NCBI GenBank assembly: GCA_017520425.1
Contig: JAFXFO010000017.1
Span: 62,001 to 126,000 of the forward strand
Reading direction: 5' to 3'
Source: Lachnospiraceae bacterium
GTDB taxonomy: Bacteria > Bacillota > Clostridia > Lachnospirales > Lachnospiraceae
Length of the DNA stretch: 64,000 nucleotides
The notes below the pieces were generated by a model. It was not told where the DNA came from and did not search any database. It worked only from the letters and a program-made list of their open reading frames with translations. Both the position numbers and the translations under genes were made by a program. The stretch's first letter is position 1, and the number at the start of each line of letters is the position of its first letter. Shown piece by piece: positions 49,972 through 58,569 of this stretch.

Positions 49972-51331
49972 ATTACCATGTGAAGTAGTGAAGGATTTGT
50001 TTCCTTCTTATATCGATGAATTAACCGGTGAAGTCACCAACAACTTAATAGAGGAACACACGAACGAGTGCGAGGAATGCAGACAGGCACTGGAGAGTAT
50101 GAGAAGTCCGGAGGGAGAGCCGGAGAAGCAGTCTCAGAAGAAGGAGATTGATTATCTAAAGAAAACCAGGAAGAAATATCGTAGGAATATCTTTATCACT
50201 ATAGTGTTGGTTTTGGCACTGGTATTAGGTGGCCTTGGAGTGAAGCAATACTTTATTGGAACCACTTTGCAGAACGAGTATCTAAGCTGTCAGATACAGG
50301 TAAAGGACAAAGAGATAACGGCATATTGTGTGGCGGCAGATAACAAGAAATTGATTTCAGACATTGAATTTAAGGAAAAGGATGGGGTAATAACCATAGC
50401 CTGCAAGAGCGTGGACAATAATCCTTTCTTTGACAGTGTTTCCAAAGAAACTTATGTGGCTGAGAATGAAATTAAGGAAGTCAGAATGGGGGACTGCATT
50501 CTTTGGGCTGACGGAGAATATATTTCCACTTTGGCTTCTGAATTATTTAAAACCAGACATGCCAATGTAAGAGATACCAAAGCAAATCTGGACACCACCA
50601 CGGCATTGCGCTTGAGTAGCGTATTCCCCGGCTATAAGTGCACAGTACAGAAAAGTGAAGAACCCTATGGTTTGCATTTTCAGAATGGGGAACAACCGGG
50701 CAACATAAAGTCATTAGAGAAAGACGCTTTGGAACCTTGTGCTTATATATTATTGGCGTTGATAGAGGATTTGGGAGAGGTAACCTATGAATTCACCCAT
50801 AGGGGAGAGCCTGTGACATTGACTTATACTTCAGAAATGGCGACAAAGAATGTAGGTAAGGATATCAAGCTTGTAGGAGAAAATATAGCGGAGTTAGAAA
50901 AGCTGGTAAGATATGCTCCAACTGTTGCAAACTATTTCTATTGGGAAAGCATTACTGAAGGGGATGCTGAAATTGAATATGAGACGCCGGAATTCATAGA
51001 TATAGATATCGTCAATAATACTGGTGAGGAACTTTGGGCCATTGGAATGACATATTATTCTGATAGGGGCGAGGAACTTTTTTCAGGAGAGTCATACTTT
51101 TATCCGGATGTTTTTGATGAGTTTGATATTCCCTTTATGATGCATGTGCAGGATCCATATATCAGTTTATATAAAGGTGAGTCCTTTGATTTGAAACTGA
51201 CAATAAATGATTCGGACAATGTGACCTATAGCACCGGGGAAAGATTAACCTTCCCTATGGATTTTGATACAAAGTATGAGCTTGAATTATCAGGTAATGC
51301 AGCGGAAGGATATCATGTAACATTGAAATAA
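49964..51331 (+). CDS. Membrane anti-sigma factor with zinc finger and sensor domain
   Basis: This is a 455-residue protein. The N-terminal zinc-finger motif His-x3-Cys-x2-Cys appears as EEHTNECEECRQALE (residues 29-43). One membrane helix follows (about 75-95) and then a large extracytoplasmic part of about 350 residues, beta-rich, whose end resembles DUF4825-type tails; no catalytic motif is seen. It should hold the coupled sigma factor inactive until a cell-surface signal. It ends at a strong bidirectional terminator. Confidence 0.88.
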   Translation: MSKLPCEVVKDLFPSYIDELTGEVTNNLIEEHTNECEECRQALESMRSPEGEPEKQSQKKEIDYLKKTRKKYRRNIFITIVLVLALVLGGLGVKQYFIGTTLQNEYLSCQIQVKDKEITAYCVAADNKKLISDIEFKEKDGVITIACKSVDNNPFFDSVSKETYVAENEIKEVRMGDCILWADGEYISTLASELFKTRHANVRDTKANLDTTTALRLSSVFPGYKCTVQKSEEPYGLHFQNGEQPGNIKSLEKDALEPCAYILLALIEDLGEVTYEFTHRGEPVTLTYTSEMATKNVGKDIKLVGENIAELEKLVRYAPTVANYFYWESITEGDAEIEYETPEFIDIDIVNNTGEELWAIGMTYYSDRGEELFSGESYFYPDVFDEFDIPFMMHVQDPYISLYKGESFDLKLTINDSDNVTYSTGERLTFPMDFDTKYELELSGNAAEGYHVTLK

Positions 51332-51367
51332 GAGGGGTCGGAGAAAGATTAAATAGATGAAAAATGT

Positions 51368-51405
51368 AACCGCCATTCGCTTTCCAAAGCGAGTGGCGGT
51401 TTTGA
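51368..51405. terminator. Bidirectional terminator between anti-sigma and luxS genes
   Basis: AACCGCCAtTCGCTT pairs with AAAGCGAgTGGCGGTT (51368-51401), with A and T runs outside on both strands. Confidence 0.85.
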
Positions 51406-51410
51406 GTGTT

Positions 51411-51890
51411 TTATTCCGGATAAACCAGTCTGTCCTCTTTGATATCATAAAGTACATTGTTGAGATACTTCTTAGCCAGCCAGTTGGCCATGGGCAGGTT
51501 CATATCTAAATAATTGCCACAATCCTTGGCAGATGCGCCGGGTACTTCATCCTTAAAATCACGGATGAATTCAAACATTTCCACCATCAGGGGTACGATA
51601 TCGGCAGAGCTCAAATCTCCTGCCAGCAGCAGATAAAAGCCGGTACGGCAACCCATGGGACCGAAGTATACGGTTTTCTCCTTGTACTGAGGGTGATTGC
51701 GCAGATAAGTAGCCGCCAGATGCTCGATGGTGTGCATCTCTGCGGTGTTCATCACCGGCTCCTCATTGGGACTGGTCATACGCAAATCAAAGGTGGTGAT
51801 GGTTTCTGCACCGATCTGGTCCTTGCGGGATACATATACTCCCGGCTGTAACTTAATATGGTCAATTGTGAAGCTTGCGATTTTTTCCAT
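51411..51890 (-). CDS. luxS: S-ribosylhomocysteine lyase LuxS
   Basis: This 159-residue enzyme cleaves S-ribosylhomocysteine to homocysteine and the AI-2 precursor DPD. Metal ligands His 53 and His 57 with Glu 56 (HTIEH), catalytic Cys 81 (GPMGCRTG) and the third ligand Cys 124 (KDCGNY) are all in place. The ATG at 51890 with AAAGGA is chosen; a frame back to 52115 runs into the palindrome. It works downstream of MtnN (49318) in methyl-cycle recycling. Confidence 0.96.
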   Translation of the reverse strand: MEKIASFTIDHIKLQPGVYVSRKDQIGAETITTFDLRMTSPNEEPVMNTAEMHTIEHLAATYLRNHPQYKEKTVYFGPMGCRTGFYLLLAGDLSSADIVPLMVEMFEFIRDFKDEVPGASAKDCGNYLDMNLPMANWLAKKYLNNVLYDIKEDRLVYPE

Positions 51891-51925
51891 GGTATTGGGT
51901 CCTTTCTTGGGGGATTTATGAATGA

Positions 51926-52199
51926 TTACGAAAGTGGGAGAGCAGGGGTCGGATAATGTTCCAACGCAAGGCTCTTGCAAAACGTCAGCCCTTAGCGAGG
52001 TATTAGGCGAAACTTGTTTCGCCACGAGCTTAGTGCTGCTACGTTTTGGATGAAGCGAAGAAGAGAACGTCCGGCGACGTTCTCTAAAAGAATTGCTTCG
52101 CAATTCTTTTGGCACACACTACTATGCTCGCACAACCTTAATAACACAAGAAGGGTCTAAGTGGAATATTATCCGACCCCTGCTCTCCCACTTTCGTAA
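51926..52199 (-). repeat. 274-bp palindrome with conserved core and two side hairpins (copy C)
   Basis: The 37-bp terminal arms (51926-51962 and 52163-52199) match with one mismatch. The conserved core reads in reverse: stem CAAAACGT/ACGTTTTG (51978-51985 / 52041-52048) and apex GGCGAAAC-TT-GTTTCGCC (52006-52023). Only this copy carries two extra perfect hairpins on one side: AGAGAACGTC-CGGC-GACGTTCTCT (52062-52085) and AAAAGAATTGC-TTC-GCAATTCTTTT (52086-52110). It fills the gap between the LRR gene and luxS on the reverse strand. Confidence 0.9.
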
Positions 52200-52219
52200 C
52201 CAAGTACAGTATACCACAT

Positions 52220-53071
52220 CTATAGAGAAAAGTGTTCAAAAAAATCGTTTGATCGCTGAGAAGTGGATTGTAAGTTTAGTAAGTAAGCGATGACCTCAGC
52301 GGAAGCATCTTGTAAATGGTCGATTAGGGCAGGGATGTGGGCCGTTTCGAAGGCGCCGGCCTGCTCTAAAATTTGGATGTAGACCGGTTCGTCTTGGCAG
52401 TACCCGGGTAAAAGATCCCATGTGATGGTATGTTCCTCTGCTTTTGCGCCCCAGGGCATATGGTCTGCCAGATAAGCCTGCAAAAGTTCCCTCAAATGTT
52501 CGGTCAGATGCATGGAATAACGCAGGCGCTTAAAAGCCAAAGTCAGCTTGCCGGTGCGTTTCTTTTTTAAGAATAAGGGCAGCTGGGTGCTGTATACGTC
52601 GTCATCATTGAACCAGCCGTAGAAAACCGGTTCGAAGCCGTGATTGTCTTCCAAGGTCAGGAATTCTTCCAAGGCAGTATCGAAATCAGCCAGCCAAGCC
52701 TTGTGGGTATCGCAGCTACCTGCCAAATGGGGCTGCAATAAATCCGTATTCTTTAGGATGGTTACGGCGGCGCCCAGCATCTCCGAAAGTCCTTCTTTGC
52801 CGGAAGTATCATTCATGATGTGAATCCGCTGCAGATTTTCACAATCTAAAAATACCTTTTTGCCTAGAGTGATATTGCGTGCCGGAAGATATAGGTCTGT
52901 CAGATTATGCATATGGGCAAAGGCCCAGTCGCCGATGCTTTCAAGGGTCATGGGCAGTTTCAGGCTTTCAATGGTTTTGCAGCTTAGGAAAGCTTTGGGT
53001 GCTATATGTAAATACGGCTCTTCCGCCAGGGAAACAAAGGCTTCCCGGCCGGTGTATTTTTCGTAGGTCAT
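52220..53071 (-). CDS. Leucine-rich-repeat (BspA-like) protein
   Basis: This is a 283-residue protein without signal peptide. Residues 20-90 hold three LRR_5-type repeats (IAPKAFLSCKTIESLKLPMTLESIGDWAFAHMHNLTDLYLP). Residues 120-283 are a helical domain of unknown type (FKRLRYSMHLTEHLRELLQAYL). The short LRR part and lack of export signal suggest a cytoplasmic role. It precedes palindrome C and luxS on the same strand. No clear promoter was noted in 53072-53253. Confidence 0.75.
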   Translation of the reverse strand: MTYEKYTGREAFVSLAEEPYLHIAPKAFLSCKTIESLKLPMTLESIGDWAFAHMHNLTDLYLPARNITLGKKVFLDCENLQRIHIMNDTSGKEGLSEMLGAAVTILKNTDLLQPHLAGSCDTHKAWLADFDTALEEFLTLEDNHGFEPVFYGWFNDDDVYSTQLPLFLKKKRTGKLTLAFKRLRYSMHLTEHLRELLQAYLADHMPWGAKAEEHTITWDLLPGYCQDEPVYIQILEQAGAFETAHIPALIDHLQDASAEVIAYLLNLQSTSQRSNDFFEHFSL

Positions 53072-53253
53072 AAAGGATACGCTCCTGAATGGTAGTCAAG
53101 ATATTAGTAATAAGCTGATTGTATACAGCGGGTGAATGCTTGTCAATAAAAAGGTGGAAGCGATTTGACAGCTGAAATTAACAATGCTATGATAGGGCAG
53201 AAGCTATGAAAAGAAAGACATAAGCTAAGGAATAGAAGCAAGGGAGCATTAAG

Positions 53254-53805
53254 ATGGAATTAATGAAAGGCAGACCCGCAGATTGTACCGGCAGGCTGGA
53301 AAGAGAAGTGGCAGTATATGATTTGCTGGATGAATTAGGAATCGAATATATGAGAGTGGACCATGAGGAGGCCAATACCATGGAGGCTTGTGAGGCGATA
53401 GATGGTGCACTGGGTACCGCTATGTGCAAAAACCTGTTCCTCTGTAATCGCCAGAAGACCGACTTTTACCTGCTGATGATGCCGGGGGACAAGCCTTTTA
53501 AGACCAAGGATTTGTCACAGCAGATTGGCAGTGCCAGACTGTCCTTTGCAGAGGCGGAGTTTATGGAGGAGTATTTGAATATTCTGCCGGGCTCGGTTTC
53601 GGTTATGGGACTGATGAATGATAAGGAGCACCATGTGCAGCTTCTGGTAGATAAGGAAGTGATGGAAGGAGAGGCCGTGGGTTGTCACCCTTGTGTGAAT
53701 ACCTCCAGCTTACGCTTAAGTATGACGGACTTACGGGAGAAATTTCTGCCTGCCGTGGCACATAAGCCTATTATGGTGGAGTTGCCGAGATACGCAGAAC
53801 AATAA
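53254..53805 (+). CDS. YbaK/EbsC-type prolyl-tRNA deacylase
   Basis: This 183-residue protein fits the PrdX/ProX free-standing editing domain that hydrolyses Ala- or Cys-tRNA(Pro). YMRVDHEEANTMEACEAI, GTAMCKNLFLCNRQKTDFYLLMMPGDK (with the conserved Lys) and SVMGLMNDKEHHVQLLVDKEV are its blocks. AGGGAGCATTAAG precedes the ATG. It stands alone between the divergent LRR gene and the YegP-like gene. Confidence 0.88.
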   Translation: MELMKGRPADCTGRLEREVAVYDLLDELGIEYMRVDHEEANTMEACEAIDGALGTAMCKNLFLCNRQKTDFYLLMMPGDKPFKTKDLSQQIGSARLSFAEAEFMEEYLNILPGSVSVMGLMNDKEHHVQLLVDKEVMEGEAVGCHPCVNTSSLRLSMTDLREKFLPAVAHKPIMVELPRYAEQ

Positions 53806-53840
53806 CCCTGCGAATTCCGTAAGAAACTTGTCGGATAATC

Positions 53841-53869
53841 TTGAAATTTTCAGACAAAAAAGGTATAAT
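53841..53869 (+). promoter_or_regulatory. Strong promoter of the YegP-like gene
   Basis: TTGAAA (53841-53846), a 17-base spacer and perfect TATAAT (53864-53869) lie 52 bases before the start, with GGAGGG as ribosome site. Confidence 0.8.
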
Positions 53870-53921
53870 TATCATAACTTAATTTCGATAAAGTAATATA
53901 TTACATAGGAGGGTTTACGAA

Positions 53922-54293
53922 ATGGGTAAGTTTGTTGTAAAAGAGACAAAGACCGGTATTAAGTTTGATTTAAAGGCAGGCAATGGCGAAGTGATTGCTA
54001 CTTCTGAAGTATATTCTTCTAAGAGCGGTTGCATGAACGGTATCGAATCTGTTAAGAAGAATTCTGTAGCAGCAGCTATCGAAGATCAGACTGTAGAAGG
54101 ATTTGCTACTGAGAAGAATCCTAAGTTTGAAGTTTATACTGACAAGGCTGGCGAATTCAGATTCCGCTTAAAGGCTTCCAATGGTCAGATTATCGCTACC
54201 GGCGAAGGCTACAAGTCAAAGTCAGGCTGCATGAACGGTATTGAATCCGTAAAGAAGAACGCACCTGATGCAGAGGTTGTTGAAGCAGAATAA
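53922..54293 (+). CDS. YegP-type protein with two DUF1508 repeats
   Basis: This 123-residue protein has two tandem DUF1508 units (residues 1-57 and 64-118). Each runs from a KFxxKxxx strand to SKSGCMNGIESVKKN, identical in both repeats. The codons are those of a highly expressed gene, and it has a near-consensus promoter and its own terminator. The function of the family is unknown; it is often abundant or stress-related. Confidence 0.92.
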   Translation: MGKFVVKETKTGIKFDLKAGNGEVIATSEVYSSKSGCMNGIESVKKNSVAAAIEDQTVEGFATEKNPKFEVYTDKAGEFRFRLKASNGQIIATGEGYKSKSGCMNGIESVKKNAPDAEVVEAE

Positions 54294-54305
54294 TAAGTGA
54301 TTATG

Positions 54306-54340
54306 AAGGCTCCTTGCATAAGGCAGGGAGCCTTTTTTTG
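54306..54340 (+). terminator. Terminator of the YegP-like gene
   Basis: AAGGCTCC (54306-54313) pairs with GGAGCCTT (54327-54334), followed by a run of T. Confidence 0.85.
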
Positions 54341-54351
54341 AGGAATGTAAC

Positions 54352-55206
54352 ATGCTTTACTTATCAAGTTTTCAGTTTCCGGATATTGAGGAAGAATATG
54401 ATTTTATGTTTCGTATGAAGCGGACCTGCTATGATACGGTCTACCCATTTCAGATTCTCTCCAAGCATGGACTTAGGAGGTTGGACTTCGAACCGGTGAC
54501 TATTTTGTACGGCGGCAATGGTTCCGGCAAGACCACGGCACTGAATGTTATAGCAGAAAAGTTGGGACTACAAAGGGACAGCTTGTACAATCGCAGCAAC
54601 TTTTTTGAAGATTACACCCGTATGTGCCGGGTTGATACAGAGAATAAAATACCTCGGGAAAGTGCGATTATCACCAGTGATGATGTGTTTGACTTTATGT
54701 TAAATCTGCGTAGTATGAACGAGGGCATCAATCAAAAGCGGGAGGAGCTTTTTGAGGAGTATCAGGAGCTGAAGCATAAGAGCTTCCGGATGAATTCCCT
54801 GGAGGATTATGACCAATTAAAACGGGTCATCAGTGCCCGCAGCAAGACCCAGTCTAAGTTCGTACGTGCGAACCTGGCAGACAATGTGCGGGAGCATTCC
54901 AACGGAGAAAGTGCCTTTTTGTATTTCGGAGAGAAGATAAAGGAGAATGCCCTATATCTGTTGGACGAGCCGGAAAACAGTCTGTCACCGGCAAAACAAC
55001 AGGAGTTACTTAAATTTCTGGAGGATTCGGCCCGGTTTTTCGGATGTCAGTTTGTGATAGCAACCCACTCGCCTTTCTTACTATCCATGCGTGGTGCCAA
55101 GATTTATGATTTGGATGAGGAGCCGGTGGATGTGAAGCGATGGACGGAACTGAAAAATGTGAGGGAATATTATGAATTTTTCATGAGCCATGAGAGCGAG
55201 TTTTAG
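54352..55206 (+). CDS. AAA family ATPase (ABC-ATPase fold)
   Basis: This 284-residue protein has Walker A YGGNGSGKTT (residues 53-62), a signature-like SNGESAFLYF, Walker B ALYLLDEPENSLSP (about 202-215) and the H-loop IATHSPFLLS. It belongs to the short predicted-ATPase branch related to SMC/OLD-type ABC ATPases, without nuclease or membrane domains. The target is unknown. It lies between the YegP terminator and the esterase gene. Confidence 0.85.
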   Translation: MLYLSSFQFPDIEEEYDFMFRMKRTCYDTVYPFQILSKHGLRRLDFEPVTILYGGNGSGKTTALNVIAEKLGLQRDSLYNRSNFFEDYTRMCRVDTENKIPRESAIITSDDVFDFMLNLRSMNEGINQKREELFEEYQELKHKSFRMNSLEDYDQLKRVISARSKTQSKFVRANLADNVREHSNGESAFLYFGEKIKENALYLLDEPENSLSPAKQQELLKFLEDSARFFGCQFVIATHSPFLLSMRGAKIYDLDEEPVDVKRWTELKNVREYYEFFMSHESEF

Positions 55207-55315
55207 TAGACTTATTAGGAGATTTGGTAGTAAAATAGATAGGAAAGCAGTTGGCCGTAAAGGGGTGACGGCAAAGTCATTAATCAGAAATAAGAAAGAT
55301 ATGAGGAGGAACAAC

Positions 55316-56116
55316 ATGTCAACAAATTATGAAGCACCAAAGGGATATGATGAAGTACAGGATGGGGTAAGATACAGTGAAATACAGGTGATTGAATACC
55401 CTTCCAAAACCACAGGAACTGTACGTAAGGCAAATTTACTTTTGCCCTTAGACTATACACCGGAAAAGAAGTACCCGGTTCTTTATCTGCTCCACGGTAT
55501 CGGAGGCGATCACAATGAGTGGTTGGGCGGCGATCCTGCTACCGTAATGAGCAATCTGTGGGCCAAGGGAGAAGCTAAGGACATGATTGTGGTAATCCCC
55601 AATGTTCGTGCCAGAGCCAATGATGAGGGCAATCCGGCGGATATCTTTACCCCCAATCATTTTAAGGCATTTGACAACTTTATTAACGACTTAACAAACG
55701 ATTTGAAACCGTACATAGAAGCAAATTATTCTGTAGCAGAGGGCAGAGAAAATACCGCTATCGCAGGACTTTCCATGGGTGGACGTACCTCTCTGTATAT
55801 CGGCTTCACTTTGCCTGAGACCTATGGTTATATCGGAGCTTTCTGTCCTGCTCCCGGAGTTTTAAGCTACAGCAATATTATGAATGCGGAGGACGGACTC
55901 TTTACCCGTGAAAACTTCACCCTTCCCAAGGAGCTGAAGACCTTGGTAATGATTGTGGAGGGAGCTACCGATGAAGTTGTAAAGATTTGGCCTTCAACCT
56001 ACCATCAGGCATTGGTGGACAATGATGTGGACCATATCTATTATGTAACCGAAGGCGGCCACGATTTCACGGTTTGGAAGCATGGCTTGTACAATTTTGC
56101 AAAGAGGATATTCTAG
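55316..56116 (+). CDS. Alpha/beta hydrolase, esterase D-like
   Basis: This 266-residue protein has the nucleophile elbow GLSMGG (Ser 153), an oxyanion loop YLLHGIGGDHNEW (58-70) and a C-terminal His in EGGHDFTVW. It resembles bacterial feruloyl- or acetyl-xylan esterases without carbohydrate-binding modules. No signal peptide, so probably intracellular. The ATG at 55316 follows GAGGAGGAACAAC; a frame back to 55190 overlaps the ATPase gene. Confidence 0.88.
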   Translation: MSTNYEAPKGYDEVQDGVRYSEIQVIEYPSKTTGTVRKANLLLPLDYTPEKKYPVLYLLHGIGGDHNEWLGGDPATVMSNLWAKGEAKDMIVVIPNVRARANDEGNPADIFTPNHFKAFDNFINDLTNDLKPYIEANYSVAEGRENTAIAGLSMGGRTSLYIGFTLPETYGYIGAFCPAPGVLSYSNIMNAEDGLFTRENFTLPKELKTLVMIVEGATDEVVKIWPSTYHQALVDNDVDHIYYVTEGGHDFTVWKHGLYNFAKRIF

Positions 56117-56156
56117 TGACTTAAGGGATGCAAAGGAGCATGGAGGTGTATAGGGG

Positions 56157-57038
56157 ATGTTACAAAAGAAGGAAAAAGGGGAAATAACAGAAGCAAAAGC
56201 AAAGGTTTTGGCAAAGATATTACTGGCGGTATTTTTCATGGTACTTTCCATTTTTGTGTTGGCATATGAGGTGCCGCGAACCAAGTATGTGCAATCTACG
56301 GTGGAAAGTCTGGAAACCAGCAGGACCAAGATTATGGAGTTTTCCGGTGCAACCATTGCTACTTCTCTGGCGATTACGGCACTACCGGATGATTTTGGTA
56401 CACCTTTGGCTGATACACTGGCGGATATGAATATGTATTTTATATTTATCTTTGCGGTTCTCTTCGTGGAGAAGCTATTGGTAGTGGAAGGGGTGAAATT
56501 CTCCTTTGCGTGGATAATACCCATTGCCTTGGGGCTTTACATATTGGGCACATTGATTACCAAGGATTCCATAAAATTGTTCGCGAAAAAGCTTTTAATC
56601 TTCGGAATGGCGGTAGTTTTTGTGATTCCGGTGAGTACCCATTTTACGGAAAAAGTGTGTGCGGATTATCTGGTTTATGTGGATGATACTATTGCGGAAG
56701 CCAATGACGGAGCTCAAAAGGTCAATGAAATCATGGCTACTGAAGAGGAGGAAACCACCATTTTTGATAAATTATCCGCCGCTTTCAAGACTGCCATGAG
56801 CGGTATGAATGACTTGATGGAATATTTTGAAAATGTAATAAAGAAATTTATCAATTCCATCGCCATTATGCTGGTAACAAGCTTTGTAATGCCGTTATTT
56901 ATATTAATCATTTTCCGATGGTTAATTAAAGAGTTGTTCTCGTTGAATTTATCCCTTCCTCAGGTGAAGATTTTGCTTCCGGGGAAAAACAAAGGAGAGA
57001 AAGCAGCTTCTGACCTGCCGCAAAAGGAGGAAGCGTAA
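56157..57038 (+). CDS. Membrane protein of the signalling operon
   Basis: This is a 293-residue protein. One N-terminal membrane helix (residues 18-38) precedes an extracellular helical part. Then come three helices close together (about 98-115, 119-138, 145-165), an acidic segment and a last helix near 235-260. I do not recognise a family. GGAGGTG precedes the ATG. Its stop overlaps the start of the DUF4230 gene by one base, so they are coupled. Confidence 0.7.
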   Translation: MLQKKEKGEITEAKAKVLAKILLAVFFMVLSIFVLAYEVPRTKYVQSTVESLETSRTKIMEFSGATIATSLAITALPDDFGTPLADTLADMNMYFIFIFAVLFVEKLLVVEGVKFSFAWIIPIALGLYILGTLITKDSIKLFAKKLLIFGMAVVFVIPVSTHFTEKVCADYLVYVDDTIAEANDGAQKVNEIMATEEEETTIFDKLSAAFKTAMSGMNDLMEYFENVIKKFINSIAIMLVTSFVMPLFILIIFRWLIKELFSLNLSLPQVKILLPGKNKGEKAASDLPQKEEA

Positions 57039-57727
57039 TGAAGAAGAAAATATTGATTGGTGCTTCCGCACTTTTGTTACTGGCCAGTCTGGTGATCCTG
57101 ATTTGGGGGATTTGTAATCGTCGTACTTTGTTTCAGGAGCCCTATGATGACGGAGTGACGCAGGTTGATTTGAATACCATTTATCTGGGAGACAGTGGAG
57201 TAGAGGTAAATTTTGCAGAGGTCCTGTTGGGGAAGCAGAACGAGACCAGAAAGCTGATTGTCAGTACCCAGGAAGCCTCCATATCCATAGAGCTTACGGA
57301 TAGCCTGATTAATAAGCTGGACTTTGATTTCCTGAAGAAGACCCAAAAGATCAGCTATACGGGAAAAGGTTATTTTGTGGTGGATTTGGACAACCTGAAT
57401 GCAGGTAGCATCGTACAGGATAATGAAAAGAAGATCGTCACTATTCGAATCAGACATGCCTATTTGCAGGCATTGGAGATTGACCCCAACCAAATCGTAG
57501 TGGGGGATGTGAGAGAAACCTTGCTGGCAAGAGGAGATATCAAGATATCCATGGCTGACTATAAGGAAATCGAAAAGGAAATAGTCAAGCGTATGAGAGC
57601 GAAATTCGATACCTCCGAGCAGGGGCAGATAGCAGATGCTACTGCACTGCAGATGGTGAAGGAGATTTATGAGCCTGTGATTAAGGCCATTGATAATGAT
57701 TTTAGTGTGGTTGTGGAGTTTAGGTAG
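57038..57727 (+). CDS. DUF4230-like membrane-anchored protein
   Basis: This is a 229-residue protein. An N-terminal anchor (residues 5-24) is followed by a strand-rich region with KISYTGKGYFVVDLDNLNAGSI and VTIRIRHAYLQALEIDPNQ, and ends in a helix with a repeated Lys/Glu pattern. The layout resembles DUF4230 proteins from memory. It is exposed outside the membrane. It starts on the last base of the preceding gene's stop and is followed by the receiver gene. Confidence 0.6.
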   Translation: MKKKILIGASALLLLASLVILIWGICNRRTLFQEPYDDGVTQVDLNTIYLGDSGVEVNFAEVLLGKQNETRKLIVSTQEASISIELTDSLINKLDFDFLKKTQKISYTGKGYFVVDLDNLNAGSIVQDNEKKIVTIRIRHAYLQALEIDPNQIVVGDVRETLLARGDIKISMADYKEIEKEIVKRMRAKFDTSEQGQIADATALQMVKEIYEPVIKAIDNDFSVVVEFR

Positions 57728-57750
57728 CATAGGTGTATGGGAGGTTAATC

Positions 57751-58554
57751 ATGAAGTACAAATTATTACTAGCAGGAAAAAATCAGGTGATTATTGATGA
57801 TTTCTTTTATGTTATGAATGAAGAGTTTGAATGTGTTACTACGTCCATTCGAGGAAATGATGTGGTCAATCATATCAGGTATTTTCAGCCGGATGCTTTT
57901 GTGTATTGTATTACACAGGAAAACCGGGAAAGTATAACGAAGCTGATTACGGCATTGGAAAGTGTGGAGCGAAAGAAACTGAATTTGATACTGATTGGGG
58001 ATAGTGCTTCCTGCGGTGAGTTCATACAGATAAAGCCTGAATTGGTTAGTCTTACCCTGTTGAAGCCTATAACAGCCGGCACAATTAAGCAACAGATTAC
58101 CAAGTTTTTAAGTGAGAAAAAAGCAGAGGAAGAAGCACAGGAGTTGTTGAAAAAGGCAGAGGCAGAAAAACTGCAGGCTAATGAGCCGGAACCTTTGAAG
58201 CATGTATTAGTCATTGATGACGACCCCATTATGCTTAGACTGATTAAGGAAGAATTGAAGGAGCATTATAACGTAGCCACGGCTATCAGCGGTAAGATTG
58301 CACTGAATTTCCTGCAGAAAAAGAAAACCGATCTGATTTTACTGGATTACGAAATGCCGGAAGAAAACGGTCCTGCCGTTTTGGAAAAAATACGTAAATC
58401 AGAAGAATTAAGAAATATACCGGTAGTCTTTTTAACCGGAATCAATGATAGAGAAAAAATCAAGCAGGTTTTATCATTGAAGCCCCAGGGATATTTATTG
58501 AAACCGATTGAACATGATAAGCTGATTCAGACCATACAGCAGGTTATCGGATAA
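57751..58554 (+). CDS. Two-receiver response regulator, first receiver degenerate
   Basis: This 267-residue protein has an N-terminal receiver-like domain (residues 1-122) that lacks the acidic pocket and the phospho-Asp. A coiled linker (125-150, rich in Glu, Ala, Lys) follows, then a complete receiver with VLVIDDDP, LILLDYEMPEENG (phospho-Asp) and LLKP. There is no output domain. It is probably a phosphate-receiving partner of the hybrid kinase 15 bases downstream. GGGAGG precedes the ATG at 57751. Confidence 0.88.
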   Translation: MKYKLLLAGKNQVIIDDFFYVMNEEFECVTTSIRGNDVVNHIRYFQPDAFVYCITQENRESITKLITALESVERKKLNLILIGDSASCGEFIQIKPELVSLTLLKPITAGTIKQQITKFLSEKKAEEEAQELLKKAEAEKLQANEPEPLKHVLVIDDDPIMLRLIKEELKEHYNVATAISGKIALNFLQKKKTDLILLDYEMPEENGPAVLEKIRKSEELRNIPVVFLTGINDREKIKQVLSLKPQGYLLKPIEHDKLIQTIQQVIG

Positions 58555-58569
58555 GCGGAGGGAATACAT

